Below are positions 18,733 to 27,516 of a DNA stretch of 64,000 nucleotides, in pieces. Each line of letters starts with the position of its first letter. Within the stretch, counting starts at the first letter, position 1. Origin of the DNA: Pseudoroseicyclus tamaricis. GTDB taxonomy: Bacteria > Pseudomonadota > Alphaproteobacteria > Rhodobacterales > Rhodobacteraceae. Both the position numbers and the translations under genes were made by a program. The stretch lies in the NCBI RefSeq assembly GCF_012070395.1, contig NZ_JAAFYS010000001.1, positions 1,156,001 through 1,220,000 of the forward strand, written 5' to 3'. The notes under the pieces were generated by a model. That model was not told the DNA's origin. It saw only the letters and a list, made by a program, of their open reading frames with translations, and ran no database searches.

Positions 18733-20036
18733 ATTTTCCCTTCACGATGGACCGCCCGGCCGAGCACCGGGGAGAGCTGCCGGAGGCGGCGGATGCGGTG
18801 ATCATCGGCGGCGGCATCGTCGGCGTCATGGCCGGCTGGTTCCTCGCCCGCGCCGGGCTGAAGGCCGTGCTGGTGGAGAAGGGCCGCGTCGCCGCCGAGC
18901 AATCGGGCCGCAACTGGGGCTTCATCCGCCAGCAGGCCCGCGACGTGCGCGAGCTGCCGATCATGGTGGAGGCGAATCGCCTCTGGCCGGAGCTGGCGGA
19001 GCGGACGGGGGAGGATATCGGGCTGAGGCAGGGCGGCGTCCTCTACATGGCCGACAACGCCAGGGACATGGAGACCTTCGCCCGCCACGAGGCGGAGGGG
19101 CGCGCGCATGGCACCGACATCCGCCTGCTGTCGCGGCCGGAGCTGGCCGATCTTCTGCCCGACGCGCGGTGGGACTGGCGGGGCGGCGTCTTCACCCCCT
19201 CCGACATGTCGGCCGAGCCGTGGAAGGCGGTGCCGGCCTTCGCGAGGGCTGCGGTGCGGGACGGGTTGACGATCCGCGAGGGCTGCGCGGCGAGGGGGCT
19301 GGAGCTGACCGCCGGGCAGGTGAGCGGCGTGGTGACGGAGGACGGCGTCATCCGCACCGAGCGGGTGCTGCTGGCGGGCGGGGCATGGTCCCGCCTGTTC
19401 CTCGGCCCGCTCGGCGTGCGGATCCCGCAGGCGTCGGTGCGGGCGACAGTGGTGGCGACGGAGCCGATGCCGGGCGTCTTCGGCGGCGGCGCGGTGGACG
19501 GAAGGCTGGGCCTGCGACACCGGCAGGATGGCGGCTACACGCTGGCGCCGGGCTGGGGGCACGAGGTGTTCGTGGGGCCGGATCTGCTGCGCTCGCTGCG
19601 CGATTTCCTGCCCTTCTGGTGGGCGGACCCGATGGAGAACATCCCGCTGCCGGCGGCGCCTCGCGGCTTCCCGGATGCCTGGGGCACGCCCCGCCGGTGG
19701 GACGGCGCCTCGCCCTTCGAGGCGATGCGCATCCTCGCGCCGGAGCCGAGCCGGCGACGGATGGCGTTCCTCCCCAAGGCCTTCCACGCCCGCTTCCCCG
19801 GCCTGCCGGAGCCGAAGGTCCGCGCGGCCTGGGCGGGGATGATCGACGTCCTCCCCGACCAGGTGCCGATCGTGGACGCGGTGGCCCCGGTGCCGGGGCT
19901 CTGGCTGGGCACCGGCCTCTCCGGCCACGGCTTCGGCATCGGGCCGGGCGTGGGGAGGGTGCTGGCGGACCTGATGCAGGGCAAGGCGCCGGGCCACGAC
20001 CTGAGCGGGCTGCGGTTCGGCCGGTTCGGGGGGTGA
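18729..20036 (+). CDS. FAD-dependent amine/amino acid oxidoreductase (DAO family)
   Basis: 435 aa. The dinucleotide-binding motif is VIIGGGIVGVMAGWFLARAG (GxGxxG at about 27-32) and ends in LVEKG with the ribose-binding Glu50. SGRNWGFIRQQ marks a DAO-type FAD site, and GTGLSGHGFGIGPGVGRVLADL is the C-terminal FAD motif. It overlaps the deacylase gene by ATGA, so the two are co-expressed. The likely reaction is oxidation of a D-amino acid, N-alkyl amino acid or opine-like secondary amine. Confidence 0.85.
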   Translation: MNFPFTMDRPAEHRGELPEAADAVIIGGGIVGVMAGWFLARAGLKAVLVEKGRVAAEQSGRNWGFIRQQARDVRELPIMVEANRLWPELAERTGEDIGLRQGGVLYMADNARDMETFARHEAEGRAHGTDIRLLSRPELADLLPDARWDWRGGVFTPSDMSAEPWKAVPAFARAAVRDGLTIREGCAARGLELTAGQVSGVVTEDGVIRTERVLLAGGAWSRLFLGPLGVRIPQASVRATVVATEPMPGVFGGGAVDGRLGLRHRQDGGYTLAPGWGHEVFVGPDLLRSLRDFLPFWWADPMENIPLPAAPRGFPDAWGTPRRWDGASPFEAMRILAPEPSRRRMAFLPKAFHARFPGLPEPKVRAAWAGMIDVLPDQVPIVDAVAPVPGLWLGTGLSGHGFGIGPGVGRVLADLMQGKAPGHDLSGLRFGRFGG

Positions 20037-20116
20037 GGGTGGAGGCTCCGGCGGGGGAGGGCGTGGGCCGGAGGGGGAGTTCCCCGGGCTGCGCCTGAGA
20101 GGGGGCACCCGGTGAT

Positions 20117-20728
20117 GGGCCGGGCGGTGGATTGAAAACCCACCCTACGGTGTGGCGGCGGCCGCGCGCCTCTTAGGGTGGGTTTGTAACCCACCATCCC
20201 AACGCCGCCGCTTTTCCCCCGCCCGGTACGCGCCAAAGGCGCAGGGCGAGCGCCTGCCCGTCCCGCGGGCTGGCGCTCTGGTGGGGCTGGGTTCGTCGCT
20301 CGGAGCGGGGAGGGGCTTGGCTGGCATAAAGTGCTGCTGCGGGAATGTCGGAGCGCCACCCCACGGGCAGGCACTCGCCCTGCGACTGCAGAGGGAGTGC
20401 CCGGTGGTGGGCGGGGCGGTGGGTTGGAAACCCACCCTACGTGAGGGCGCGCCGGGGCTTCGCGTTGGTATATGTCCCTGGCTGGCGCCCGGCTTAAGCT
20501 GTGCCCCTGCCCGGTCCGCGCCAAAGGCGCAGGGCGAGCGCCTGCCCATCCCGCGGGCTGGCGCTCTTTTTGGGCTGGGTGCTTCGCTCAGGGCGGGGAG
20601 GGGCTTGGCGGGCATAAAGCGCGCAGCGGTGCTGTCGGAGCGCCATCCCACGGGCAGGCGCCCGCCCTGCGCCTGCAGAGGGAGTGCCCGGTGGTGGGCG
20701 GGGCGGTGGGTTGGAAACCCACCCTACG
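20117..20728 (+). repeat. Family 1 hairpin element, palindrome pair plus head-to-tail copies E and F
   Basis: Two convergent small palindromes (about 20125-20150 and 20174-20198) precede copy E (20217-20441; left arm 20238-20261, right arm 20363-20386) and copy F (20507-20728; left arm 20526-20549, right arm 20650-20673). The left arms are again exactly 288 bp apart with the same linker as in copies C/D. The locus fills most of the 824-bp gap between two plus-strand genes. Beyond it, 20729-20860 shows nothing recognisable. Confidence 0.9.
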
Positions 20729-20860
20729 GGGCGCTCCGCGGCTGCTTGGGAGCGGTTCGAGGTCCCGGGCCGACTTTCCAGTCCCCCCGCCCTCGCTCCC
20801 TCCGCGGAACCGCCTCCCGCGCCGCCGCGTTGGCCCGGGAACCCCTTGCACAGGCACATC

Positions 20861-21796
20861 ATGGATTCCCCGTTCACGCTCATCGCCAACGAAACCTCCG
20901 GCAAGCGGGATGCGGAGCGGCTGCATGCCCTGCGCCGCATGCTGCAGGAGCGGCTGGGCACCGAGGTGCGCTACCGCCCCTTCCAGAACGCCGAGGAGAT
21001 TGCCGGCGCCGCCCGGGAGGCGCGCGAGGAGGGCAAGGGCACCGTCTTCGCGGCGGGGGGTGACGGCACGCTCTCCTGCATTGCCGACGTGCTGAAGGGC
21101 TCCGGCGTCGCCATGGCGCCGCTGCCGATGGGCACCTTCAACTTCTTCGCCCGCGGCCTCGACATCCCGGAGGGCGACGAGGCCGCCGTCGACGCCTTGG
21201 CCGGCGGCGAGGTGCGAGAGTTCCCGGTCGGCGAGGTCAACGGGCGGGTGTTCCTCAACAATGCCAGCCTCGGCGTCTACCCCGCGATCCTCCGCGCCCG
21301 GGAGACGGTCTACAAGAACTGGGGCCGCTCGCGGCTCGCCGCCTACTGGTCCGTCCTGAAGATCCTCGCCCAGCCGGGACACGGGATGCGGCTGACGGTG
21401 GAGGTGGACGGGCAGCGGCACGACCTGCACACGCCGATGGTCTTCGTCGGCTCCAACCCCTTCCAGCTGCGCCTCTTCCACCTCGACGGTGCCGAGCTGC
21501 CGGAGGACGGCAAGCTCGCCTTCTACTACGGCCAGAACGTTGGGCGCTTCGCCATGCTGCGCACCGCCGTCTGGCTCGGCTTCAAGAAGGCGCGCAAGGA
21601 CCGGGAGTTCGGCATGCTCGCCGGGCACGAGATCACCGTCACCGTGCCGAAGAAGAGCAAGCGGCTGGTCGTGGCGATGGATGGCGAGCGCTTTCACTTC
21701 GACCCGCCGGTGAAGATGCGCCTGCTCGATCACTCGCTGCTGGTCGTGGTGCCGAAGTCGAGCCATGCCGGGACGCGGGTGGAGGACGCGGCCTGA
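20861..21796 (+). CDS. Diacylglycerol kinase family (YegS/LCB5-type) lipid kinase
   Basis: 311 aa. The ATP-binding loop is FAAGGDGTLSCIADVL (GGDGT at 66-70), preceded by the usual FTLIANETSG start. LPMGTFNFFARGL and FLNNASLGVYPAIL are further family signatures. It probably phosphorylates a lipid such as diacylglycerol or sphingosine-like substrates at the membrane face. The ATG at 20861 is chosen because upstream frame is repeat sequence; the ribosome binding site is weak. It overlaps the next gene by one base. Confidence 0.88.
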   Translation: MDSPFTLIANETSGKRDAERLHALRRMLQERLGTEVRYRPFQNAEEIAGAAREAREEGKGTVFAAGGDGTLSCIADVLKGSGVAMAPLPMGTFNFFARGLDIPEGDEAAVDALAGGEVREFPVGEVNGRVFLNNASLGVYPAILRARETVYKNWGRSRLAAYWSVLKILAQPGHGMRLTVEVDGQRHDLHTPMVFVGSNPFQLRLFHLDGAELPEDGKLAFYYGQNVGRFAMLRTAVWLGFKKARKDREFGMLAGHEITVTVPKKSKRLVVAMDGERFHFDPPVKMRLLDHSLLVVVPKSSHAGTRVEDAA

Positions 21797-22644
21797 TGGC
21801 CCGGCTCGTCCATCTCTCCGACCTGCACTTCGGCCGCACCCGGCCCGAGCTGCTGGACCCGCTGGTGGAGGCGGTGAACGGCCTCTCCCCCGATCTCGTC
21901 GCCGTCTCGGGCGACCTCTCGCAACGCGCCCGGCCCAAGCAGTTCGCGGAAGCCGCGGCGCTGCTCGACCGGCTGGAGGCGCCGAAGCTGGTCGTTCCCG
22001 GCAACCACGACGTGCCGCTGTGGAACATGCTGCTCCGCGTCGTCCACCCCTTCCGCCGCTACCGCGAGGCCTTCGGCGACGACAAGGAGCCGAAGCGGAT
22101 GCTGGGCGATGTCGCCGTGATCGGCGTCAACACGGTGAACCCGCACCGCCACCAGCGCGGCAAGATGGAGGATGAGCGGCTCACGAAGGTCATCCGCCGG
22201 CTGGAGGCTCTGCCGGAGGAGACGTTGAAGATCATCGTCATGCACCACCCCATTGTTCACCCGCCCGGCTCCGACAAGGAGCCGATGGACGGGGCGGTGG
22301 CCGCGGCCCGCGCCTTCTCCCGCGCCGGGGCGGATATCGTGCTGACGGGGCACCTGCATGTCTGGGGGGCAGAGACCTTCGAGATGCCCGACGGGCGGGC
22401 GCTGCTCTTCATCCAGGCAGGGACGGGGCTGTCGACGCGCAAGCGCGGCGAGCCCAACGATTTCAACCTGATCGACTGCTCTCCGGGGCAGGCGGAGGTC
22501 ACCCGTTACTGCGCAACCGAGGCGGCGGATGCCTTCGTGCCGGCAGAGCCGGAGCAGTTCATCGACGGAGCTGAGGGGTGGGTGAAAGCCTCCGATCCCG
22601 AGGCCCGGCCGGTACGCGGCGCTGTGATCGAGGCGGCCGAGTAG
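21796..22644 (+). CDS. Calcineurin-like metallophosphoesterase
   Basis: 282 aa. All five family blocks are present in order: SDLHFGR (about 7-13), VSGDLSQRA, VPGNHDVP, MHHPIVHPP and LTGHLHVWG. These bind the binuclear metal centre. The best guess is a phosphodiesterase of the CpdA/3',5'-cAMP or phospholipid type; the coupling (TGATG) to the lipid kinase gene suggests a joint role in phospholipid turnover. Confidence 0.9.
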   Translation: MARLVHLSDLHFGRTRPELLDPLVEAVNGLSPDLVAVSGDLSQRARPKQFAEAAALLDRLEAPKLVVPGNHDVPLWNMLLRVVHPFRRYREAFGDDKEPKRMLGDVAVIGVNTVNPHRHQRGKMEDERLTKVIRRLEALPEETLKIIVMHHPIVHPPGSDKEPMDGAVAAARAFSRAGADIVLTGHLHVWGAETFEMPDGRALLFIQAGTGLSTRKRGEPNDFNLIDCSPGQAEVTRYCATEAADAFVPAEPEQFIDGAEGWVKASDPEARPVRGAVIEAAE

Positions 22645-22687
22645 GCTGGGCTGGCCCCCACCTTTGGCGACCAACCCGGTGTTCGGG

Positions 22688-22957
22688 CTACTTCAGCTGG
22701 CTGTCCTTGGAGCCGCGGCGGTTGATGCCGGAGCGGGGGTTGTAGCGCTTGTCGCGGCCCGACTGGCAGTCGATGCAGAGCTTCACGCCCGGCAGCGCCG
22801 CGCGGCGCGCCTCCGGGATCTCCTCGCCGCATTCGGCGCATTCCAGCGCGCTTTCGCCCACCGGGGCACGGCGGCCCTTCAGCCGGGCCAGCTCATCCTG
22901 GATCGATGCCTCGATCTGCTCTTCCACCGCGCCGTCGCGGGCCCATCCGCCAGCCAT
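22688..22957 (-). CDS. DksA/TraR C4-type zinc finger protein
   Basis: 89 aa with one zinc site ECAECGEEIP...VKLCIDCQ (four Cys) and an alpha-helical N-terminal arm. It is shorter than DksA (about 150 aa) and resembles TraR/YbiI-type proteins that act on the RNA polymerase secondary channel. The basic C terminus (KRYNPRSGINRRG) is notable. It stands alone between the phosphoesterase and transglutaminase genes. Confidence 0.88.
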   Translation of the reverse strand: MAGGWARDGAVEEQIEASIQDELARLKGRRAPVGESALECAECGEEIPEARRAALPGVKLCIDCQSGRDKRYNPRSGINRRGSKDSQLK

Positions 22958-23046
22958 GGCTGCCTCCGCTTGCTACCTAGACTAGAAGGTAGGGGCTGAG
23001 GCGCCCTTGGCAAAGGGGGGGCGGGCCGGCAATGCCGTAATGGCGG

Positions 23047-24138
23047 TCAGGTCAGCTCGCGCGCGGTGATCGTGTAGGTGAAGCTGTCGGGGCTCAGCTC
23101 GTCCTGTGCGACGCCGTCGATCTCCGCCTGCGGGTACATCAGGAAGGGCAGCATCCCTTGCGTGGAGCCGGGGAGGATGACGTCATGGGCGTCGTTGTAG
23201 ACGATCCAGTTGCCCTCGCTGGCGCCGAAGAGCGCGGCGCGCACGTCCTGCACCTCCGGGCTCTCCAGAGTCAGGTCCTTCGGCGGCTCTTCGAGCACGA
23301 CCTTGCGGACGTCGGCCGGATCCGTCGGCACCCAGCCGTAATTCTCGAGGAAGACCTCGGCGCGGCAGTGCTGCGCCTTGCTGACGTCGGCGGAGCCGGC
23401 GCCGAGGCTCTTGTAGCCGAAGGCGGAGGGCGCGACGCGGATGCCGTAGAGGTCACGCGCCGGCAGGCCGGCGGCGCGGGCGAGGCCGACGTAGAGGGCG
23501 TTGAGGTCGGCGCATTTGCCGCTGAGGTTGCCCATTTCCAGCATCGAGGCGATGTCGCCGAGGCCGCAGCCGCGCACCTCGGGGTCCCGCTCGGTGCTCT
23601 CGACGACCCACTGGTAGAGCCGCTCGGCCTTGCGCTTGTCCGTCCAGGCCCAGCCGATGATGGATTCGGCGGTGTCGCGGACGATGCCGTCGGTCGGCAG
23701 CAGGGCGGTGGCGGCGGTGAAATGCGCCTCCTCCGCTTCGGAGAGCGTCGCGCCGGTGGGGGAGGAGAGGTCCACCGCCCGGTCCTGCATGGAGATGGTG
23801 GAGACGACCTCCAGCACCGCCGGCTCGTCGCCCGCCTCCCAGACGGCATGGACGAAGCGGATGCGCTGGGCGGGGTCGTCCACCAGCTCCGCCTCGGCGG
23901 CGGTGGTGGTGAAGGTGGTCTCACCCGGGCGGGCCCAGAGCTCGGCCTCCAGCGAGGGGACGGGGACCCAGGCCTGAGCGGGGGCACTGGCGCGGGGCAG
24001 CTCGACCCGGGTGGTGATCTCGTAGGTGCGCCAGCCGGAGGGCTGCGGGGCGTAGAGCGCCGAGGCGGCGCGGGGCAGGGCAGCCAGGGCAGCGGCGGCG
24101 GCGCCGGACTTCAGGGCCGTGCGGCGGGTGATGATCAT
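23047..24138 (-). CDS. Transglutaminase-like cysteine protease fold protein, probably Tat-exported
   Basis: 363 aa. The N terminus TRRTALKSGAAAAALAALP is a twin-arginine-type signal. The transglutaminase core has Cys209 (LSGKCADLNAL), His257 (AQHCRAEVF) and Asp273 (WVPTDPADV), a complete catalytic triad. Such proteins act as periplasmic peptidases or amidases. The start at 24138 gives the intact signal peptide. A family 1 repeat locus lies just upstream (24230-24860). Confidence 0.88.
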   Translation of the reverse strand: MIITRRTALKSGAAAAALAALPRAASALYAPQPSGWRTYEITTRVELPRASAPAQAWVPVPSLEAELWARPGETTFTTTAAEAELVDDPAQRIRFVHAVWEAGDEPAVLEVVSTISMQDRAVDLSSPTGATLSEAEEAHFTAATALLPTDGIVRDTAESIIGWAWTDKRKAERLYQWVVESTERDPEVRGCGLGDIASMLEMGNLSGKCADLNALYVGLARAAGLPARDLYGIRVAPSAFGYKSLGAGSADVSKAQHCRAEVFLENYGWVPTDPADVRKVVLEEPPKDLTLESPEVQDVRAALFGASEGNWIVYNDAHDVILPGSTQGMLPFLMYPQAEIDGVAQDELSPDSFTYTITARELT

Positions 24139-24229
24139 GGCGGGGCCTCGTCTCGCGCTGTCTCGTGGGGTGGCGCGCGTATAGAGCGGGGGGGAGGGTG
24201 TCGCAAGCGGGAGTGGGGGGGTGGTGAGA

Positions 24230-24860
24230 GGTGGGTTGGAAACCCACCCTACGCTGCGCCGGCACGCGCATCCTCGTAGGGGGGATGTAACTCACCATCC
24301 CAACGCCGCCGCTTTTCCCCCGCCCGGTGCGCGCCAAAGGCGCAGGGCGAGCGCCTGCCCGTCCCGCGGGCTGGCGGTCTGGTGAAGCTTGGTGCGTAGT
24401 TCGGAGCGAGGAGGGGCTTGGCCGGCATAAAGCGCGCAGCGCGGCCGTCGGAGCGCCACCCCACGGGCAGGCGCTCGCCCGGCGCCGGAGAGGGGAGGAG
24501 GGGCTTGGCCGGCATAAAGCGCGCAGCGCGGCCGTCGGAGCGCCACCCCACGGGCAGGCGCTCGCCCGGCGCCGGAGAGGGAGTGCCCGGTGGTGGGCCG
24601 GGCGGTGGGTTGGAAACCCACCCTACGTGAGGGCGCGCCGGGTCTTCGCGTTGGTCTTTGTCCCTGGCTGGCGCCCGGCTGGAGCTCTTCCCCCGCCCGG
24701 TACGCGCCAAAGGCGCAGGGCGAGCGCCTGCCCGTCCCGGCGCGCTGGCGCTCTGGTGAAGCTTGGTGCGTCGCTCGGGGAGGGGAGGGACTTGGCTGGC
24801 ATAAAGTGCGCAGCTCAGTCGTCGGAGCGCCACCCCACGGGCAGGCGCTCGCTCTGCGCC
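24230..24860 (+). repeat. Family 1 hairpin element, palindrome pair plus copies G and H
   Basis: Convergent small palindromes (24230-24253, and a degenerate one about 24275-24297) and the leader CCCAACGCCGCCGCTTTT match the locus at 20117. Copy G (24318-24627, left arm 24339-24362) has a duplicated right half. Copy H (24693-24860, left arm from 24712, right arm 24837-24860) lacks the distal palindrome. The same linker joins them. This explains most of the 820-bp gap; 24861-24958 shows nothing further. Confidence 0.9.
24408..24581 (+). repeat. 87-bp tandem duplication within copy G
   Basis: Two nearly identical 87-bp units (24408-24494, 24495-24581) each begin GAGGAGGGGCTTGGCCGG and contain one right arm (24463-24486 and 24550-24573). 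Near-identity implies a recent slippage or unequal exchange. Confidence 0.85.
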
Positions 24861-24958
24861 TGAGACGTTTGCGCTCCGGGAGGCAGGGGCGTCCGTCGCG
24901 CCACGTCAGCGCCGCCGTCCGGACTGTCGGGCCAGCCACAGAGCCGCCCACCAACCCC

Positions 24959-25480
24959 TCACAGCGCGTCCAGCTGCTCCGGGCTGAGCGCCACGAGGCC
25001 GAGGGCCTGGGCGGCGGAGAGGGAGAGGAGCGCGCTGTCGGGGCCGCGGCCGCGCTGGTAGTCCTGGATCGCGCGGCCCGTGGCCCGGTCGAGATGGCCG
25101 GTCACGACGCCCTGGTAGAAGCCGCGCGCGGCCAGCGCCCGCTGGAGGCTCTCCACGAAAGCCTGCGTGTAGACAGGCGGGCAGAGCGTCTCGAAGCGCA
25201 GCTCCTGCCGCTCGCGGGCGATGTTCTGGCGGGTGACCGTGCGGTAGCTCGCCGGGGTGACCAGCGTGCCGTCCTCGGCGCGGACCTCGGGACTCGCCAG
25301 CTCCTGCGCCGTCACCGTCTCGATCACCGCCGGCTGGATGTCGCGCCCGTAGCAGCGCCCGTCCTCTCCGATCTCGATCTCGGCCGCCACCAGCGCCTGT
25401 GGCACCGGCGCCGCCGCGTCTGGGACGGGCGTGCAGGCGGCGGAACTCAGGAGGAGAGGGAGGAGAAGGGCGCGTCGCAT
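24959..25480 (-). CDS. Lipoprotein with peptidoglycan-binding domain
   Basis: 173 aa. A lipoprotein signal MRRALLLPLLLSSAAC places the lipidated Cys at 16. The C-terminal part, ESLQRALAARGFYQGVVTGHLDRATGRAIQDYQRGRG, is a PG_binding_1 repeat. It is probably anchored in the outer membrane and contacts peptidoglycan. The start at 25480 is chosen because it gives the lipobox; the upstream frame reaching 25816 overlaps the divergent ferredoxin gene. Confidence 0.85.
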   Translation of the reverse strand: MRRALLLPLLLSSAACTPVPDAAAPVPQALVAAEIEIGEDGRCYGRDIQPAVIETVTAQELASPEVRAEDGTLVTPASYRTVTRQNIARERQELRFETLCPPVYTQAFVESLQRALAARGFYQGVVTGHLDRATGRAIQDYQRGRGPDSALLSLSAAQALGLVALSPEQLDAL

Positions 25481-25627
25481 GGGCCGTCTGCCGTGGGTCG
25501 GCGCCGACCATATGGGCGCCGCCGGCCGCCGCAAGCCCGGCGCCGCCCCGGCGGGCCGCTCCTGTGGCGGGGCGGGCTCACTTCTGCGCGCCCCCTCTGG
25601 CCATGCCCGGCCGGCTCGCCTATCTAG

Positions 25628-25977
<350 letters not shown>

Positions 25978-25978
<1 letters not shown>

Positions 25979-26682
25979 TGCGCGCCGCGGCGCTCCTCGG
26001 CCTGCTGGTCTGGGGCACCGCCGCTCTGCCTCAGGAGGCTCCGGCCCGCGTGCTCTCCGCCAGTTACGGCGAGCCGACGGGGCGCTATGACCACGGAATC
26101 CTCGGCGATGCGATCGAGTGGGGGGCGCTGACCTTCCAGCTGGAGGGCGCCGCCCCGCGCAGGCTGCGCCTGCCCGAGACCCGCGTCTTCGAAGATATCG
26201 CCCCGCGGCTTGCCGATATGGACGGCGACGGCTCCCCCGAGGCGGTGGTGGTGGAGAGCGACCTCTCCCTCGGCGCCCGGCTCGCCGTCTACGGCCCGGA
26301 GGGGCTGGTGGCGGCGACGGAGTTCATCGGCCAGAGCCACCGCTGGCTGGCGCCGGTGGGCGCGGCGGATCTCGATGGCGACGGGCGCCTCGAGCTCGCC
26401 TATGTCGACCGGCCCCACCTCGCCCGGATTCTGCGCGTGGTGCGGCAGGAGGGGGAGCGGCTGGTGGAGGTCGCGGCGCTCGAGGGCGTGACGAACCACC
26501 GGATCGGGGAGGACCACATCTCTGGCGGAATCAGGGAGTGTGGCGGGCTTCCGGAGATGATCGTGGCCAGCCCTGACTGGGCGACGATCCTCTCCGTGAC
26601 GATGGCGGACGGCGCGCTCGCGGCCCGGGAGATCGGCCCGGCCACGGGCCCGGCGAGCTTCGCCGCGGCGCTGGCCTGCTAG
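25978..26682 (+). CDS. VCBS/FG-GAP repeat-containing exported protein
   Basis: 234 aa with signal peptide MRAAALLGLLVWGTAALPQ. Two FG-GAP-like calcium-binding loops are visible: LADMDGDGSPEAVVVES and AADLDGDGRLELAYVDR. A third degenerate blade contains CGGLPEMIVASPDW. Role unknown; it is perhaps a small beta-propeller in the periplasm. It is translationally coupled to the ferredoxin gene. Its stop overlaps the cobS stop on the other strand. Confidence 0.8.
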
Positions 26683-27443
26683 GCCAGCGCAACCAAGGCC
26701 GCGAGCCCGCCCAGCTCCGCCAGCAGGCAGCAGGCGCCGAGGATGTCCCCCGTCTGCCCGCCGATCTTCGCCCGGGCCAGCAGCGCCAGCGCCCCGACCG
26801 CGGCGCCGGCGGCGAGGGCGACCGGCACCGCCCAGACCCCCAGCATCAGCAGCGCCCAGAGCGCGCCGAGGCCGAGCCCGAGCCATCCTGCGCGGCCGGG
26901 CCGCCCCGTCCCGTGGCTCAGCCCATCGGCCCGCGCCGGGGGCAGGGCGGCCATGACGGCGGCCATGAGGCCCCGCGCCAGCGTCGGCACCGCCAGCAGC
27001 GCCGGCCAGAGGAGGCCGGCGGCGATCACCGCCTCCGTCGCTGCGAAGCGGGCGAGCGTCACCAGCACCAGCGCCAGCACGCCGTAGGCGCCCGTGCGGC
27101 TGTCGCGCATGATCTCCAGCCGGCGGGCCTTGTCCCAGCCGCCCCAGAGCCCGTCCGCCGTGTCCGCCAGCCCGTCCTCGTGGAGCGCCCCCGTCCCCAG
27201 CGCCTGCGCCGCCAGAACCGTCACCGCCGCCAGCGCCGGCGTCAGCCCCAGCCAGAGCGCCATCGCTCCGGCAAGACCGGAGACCAGACCCACGGCCAGC
27301 CCCGCCACCGGGTAGGCCCAGGCGGCCTTCGCGCCCCGCTCATGCGCCACGCGGCCCACGGGCAGGCGGGTGAGCAGCCCCAGCGCTGCGCCGATGTCGC
27401 GCAGCTCCAGCCCCTGCCAGCCGATGTCGCCAATGCGTGCCAT
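26679..27443 (-). CDS. cobS: Adenosylcobinamide-GDP ribazoletransferase (cobalamin synthase)
   Basis: 254 aa, strongly hydrophobic (several membrane helices). Family motifs are GLLTRLPVGR, GALHEDGLADTADGLWGG (metal-binding acidic stretch) and MRDSRTGAYGVLALVL. It joins adenosylcobinamide-GDP with alpha-ribazole, the last nucleotide-loop step of B12 synthesis, at the inner membrane. The start MARIGDIG at 27443 is chosen by family N terminus. It diverges from cobT across 73 bp. Confidence 0.93.
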   Translation of the reverse strand: MARIGDIGWQGLELRDIGAALGLLTRLPVGRVAHERGAKAAWAYPVAGLAVGLVSGLAGAMALWLGLTPALAAVTVLAAQALGTGALHEDGLADTADGLWGGWDKARRLEIMRDSRTGAYGVLALVLVTLARFAATEAVIAAGLLWPALLAVPTLARGLMAAVMAALPPARADGLSHGTGRPGRAGWLGLGLGALWALLMLGVWAVPVALAAGAAVGALALLARAKIGGQTGDILGACCLLAELGGLAALVALA

Positions 27444-27516
27444 TCCGTCCGCCCCGGGCTTTCCCTTGCGGCGCTGAGCGTTAGAGAGGGGGGCACGAAA
27501 ACGCAACGAGGGACAC

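Noticed and set aside
20117-24860. CRISPR array, because palindromic repeats recur
   Set aside because: Repeat units are about 225 bp with no uniform short spacers, and no cas genes are present.
27444-27516. Possible cobalamin riboswitch between cobS and cobT
   Set aside because: The divergent gap is only 73 bp, far shorter than a cobalamin riboswitch of about 200 bases, and no B12 box was seen.
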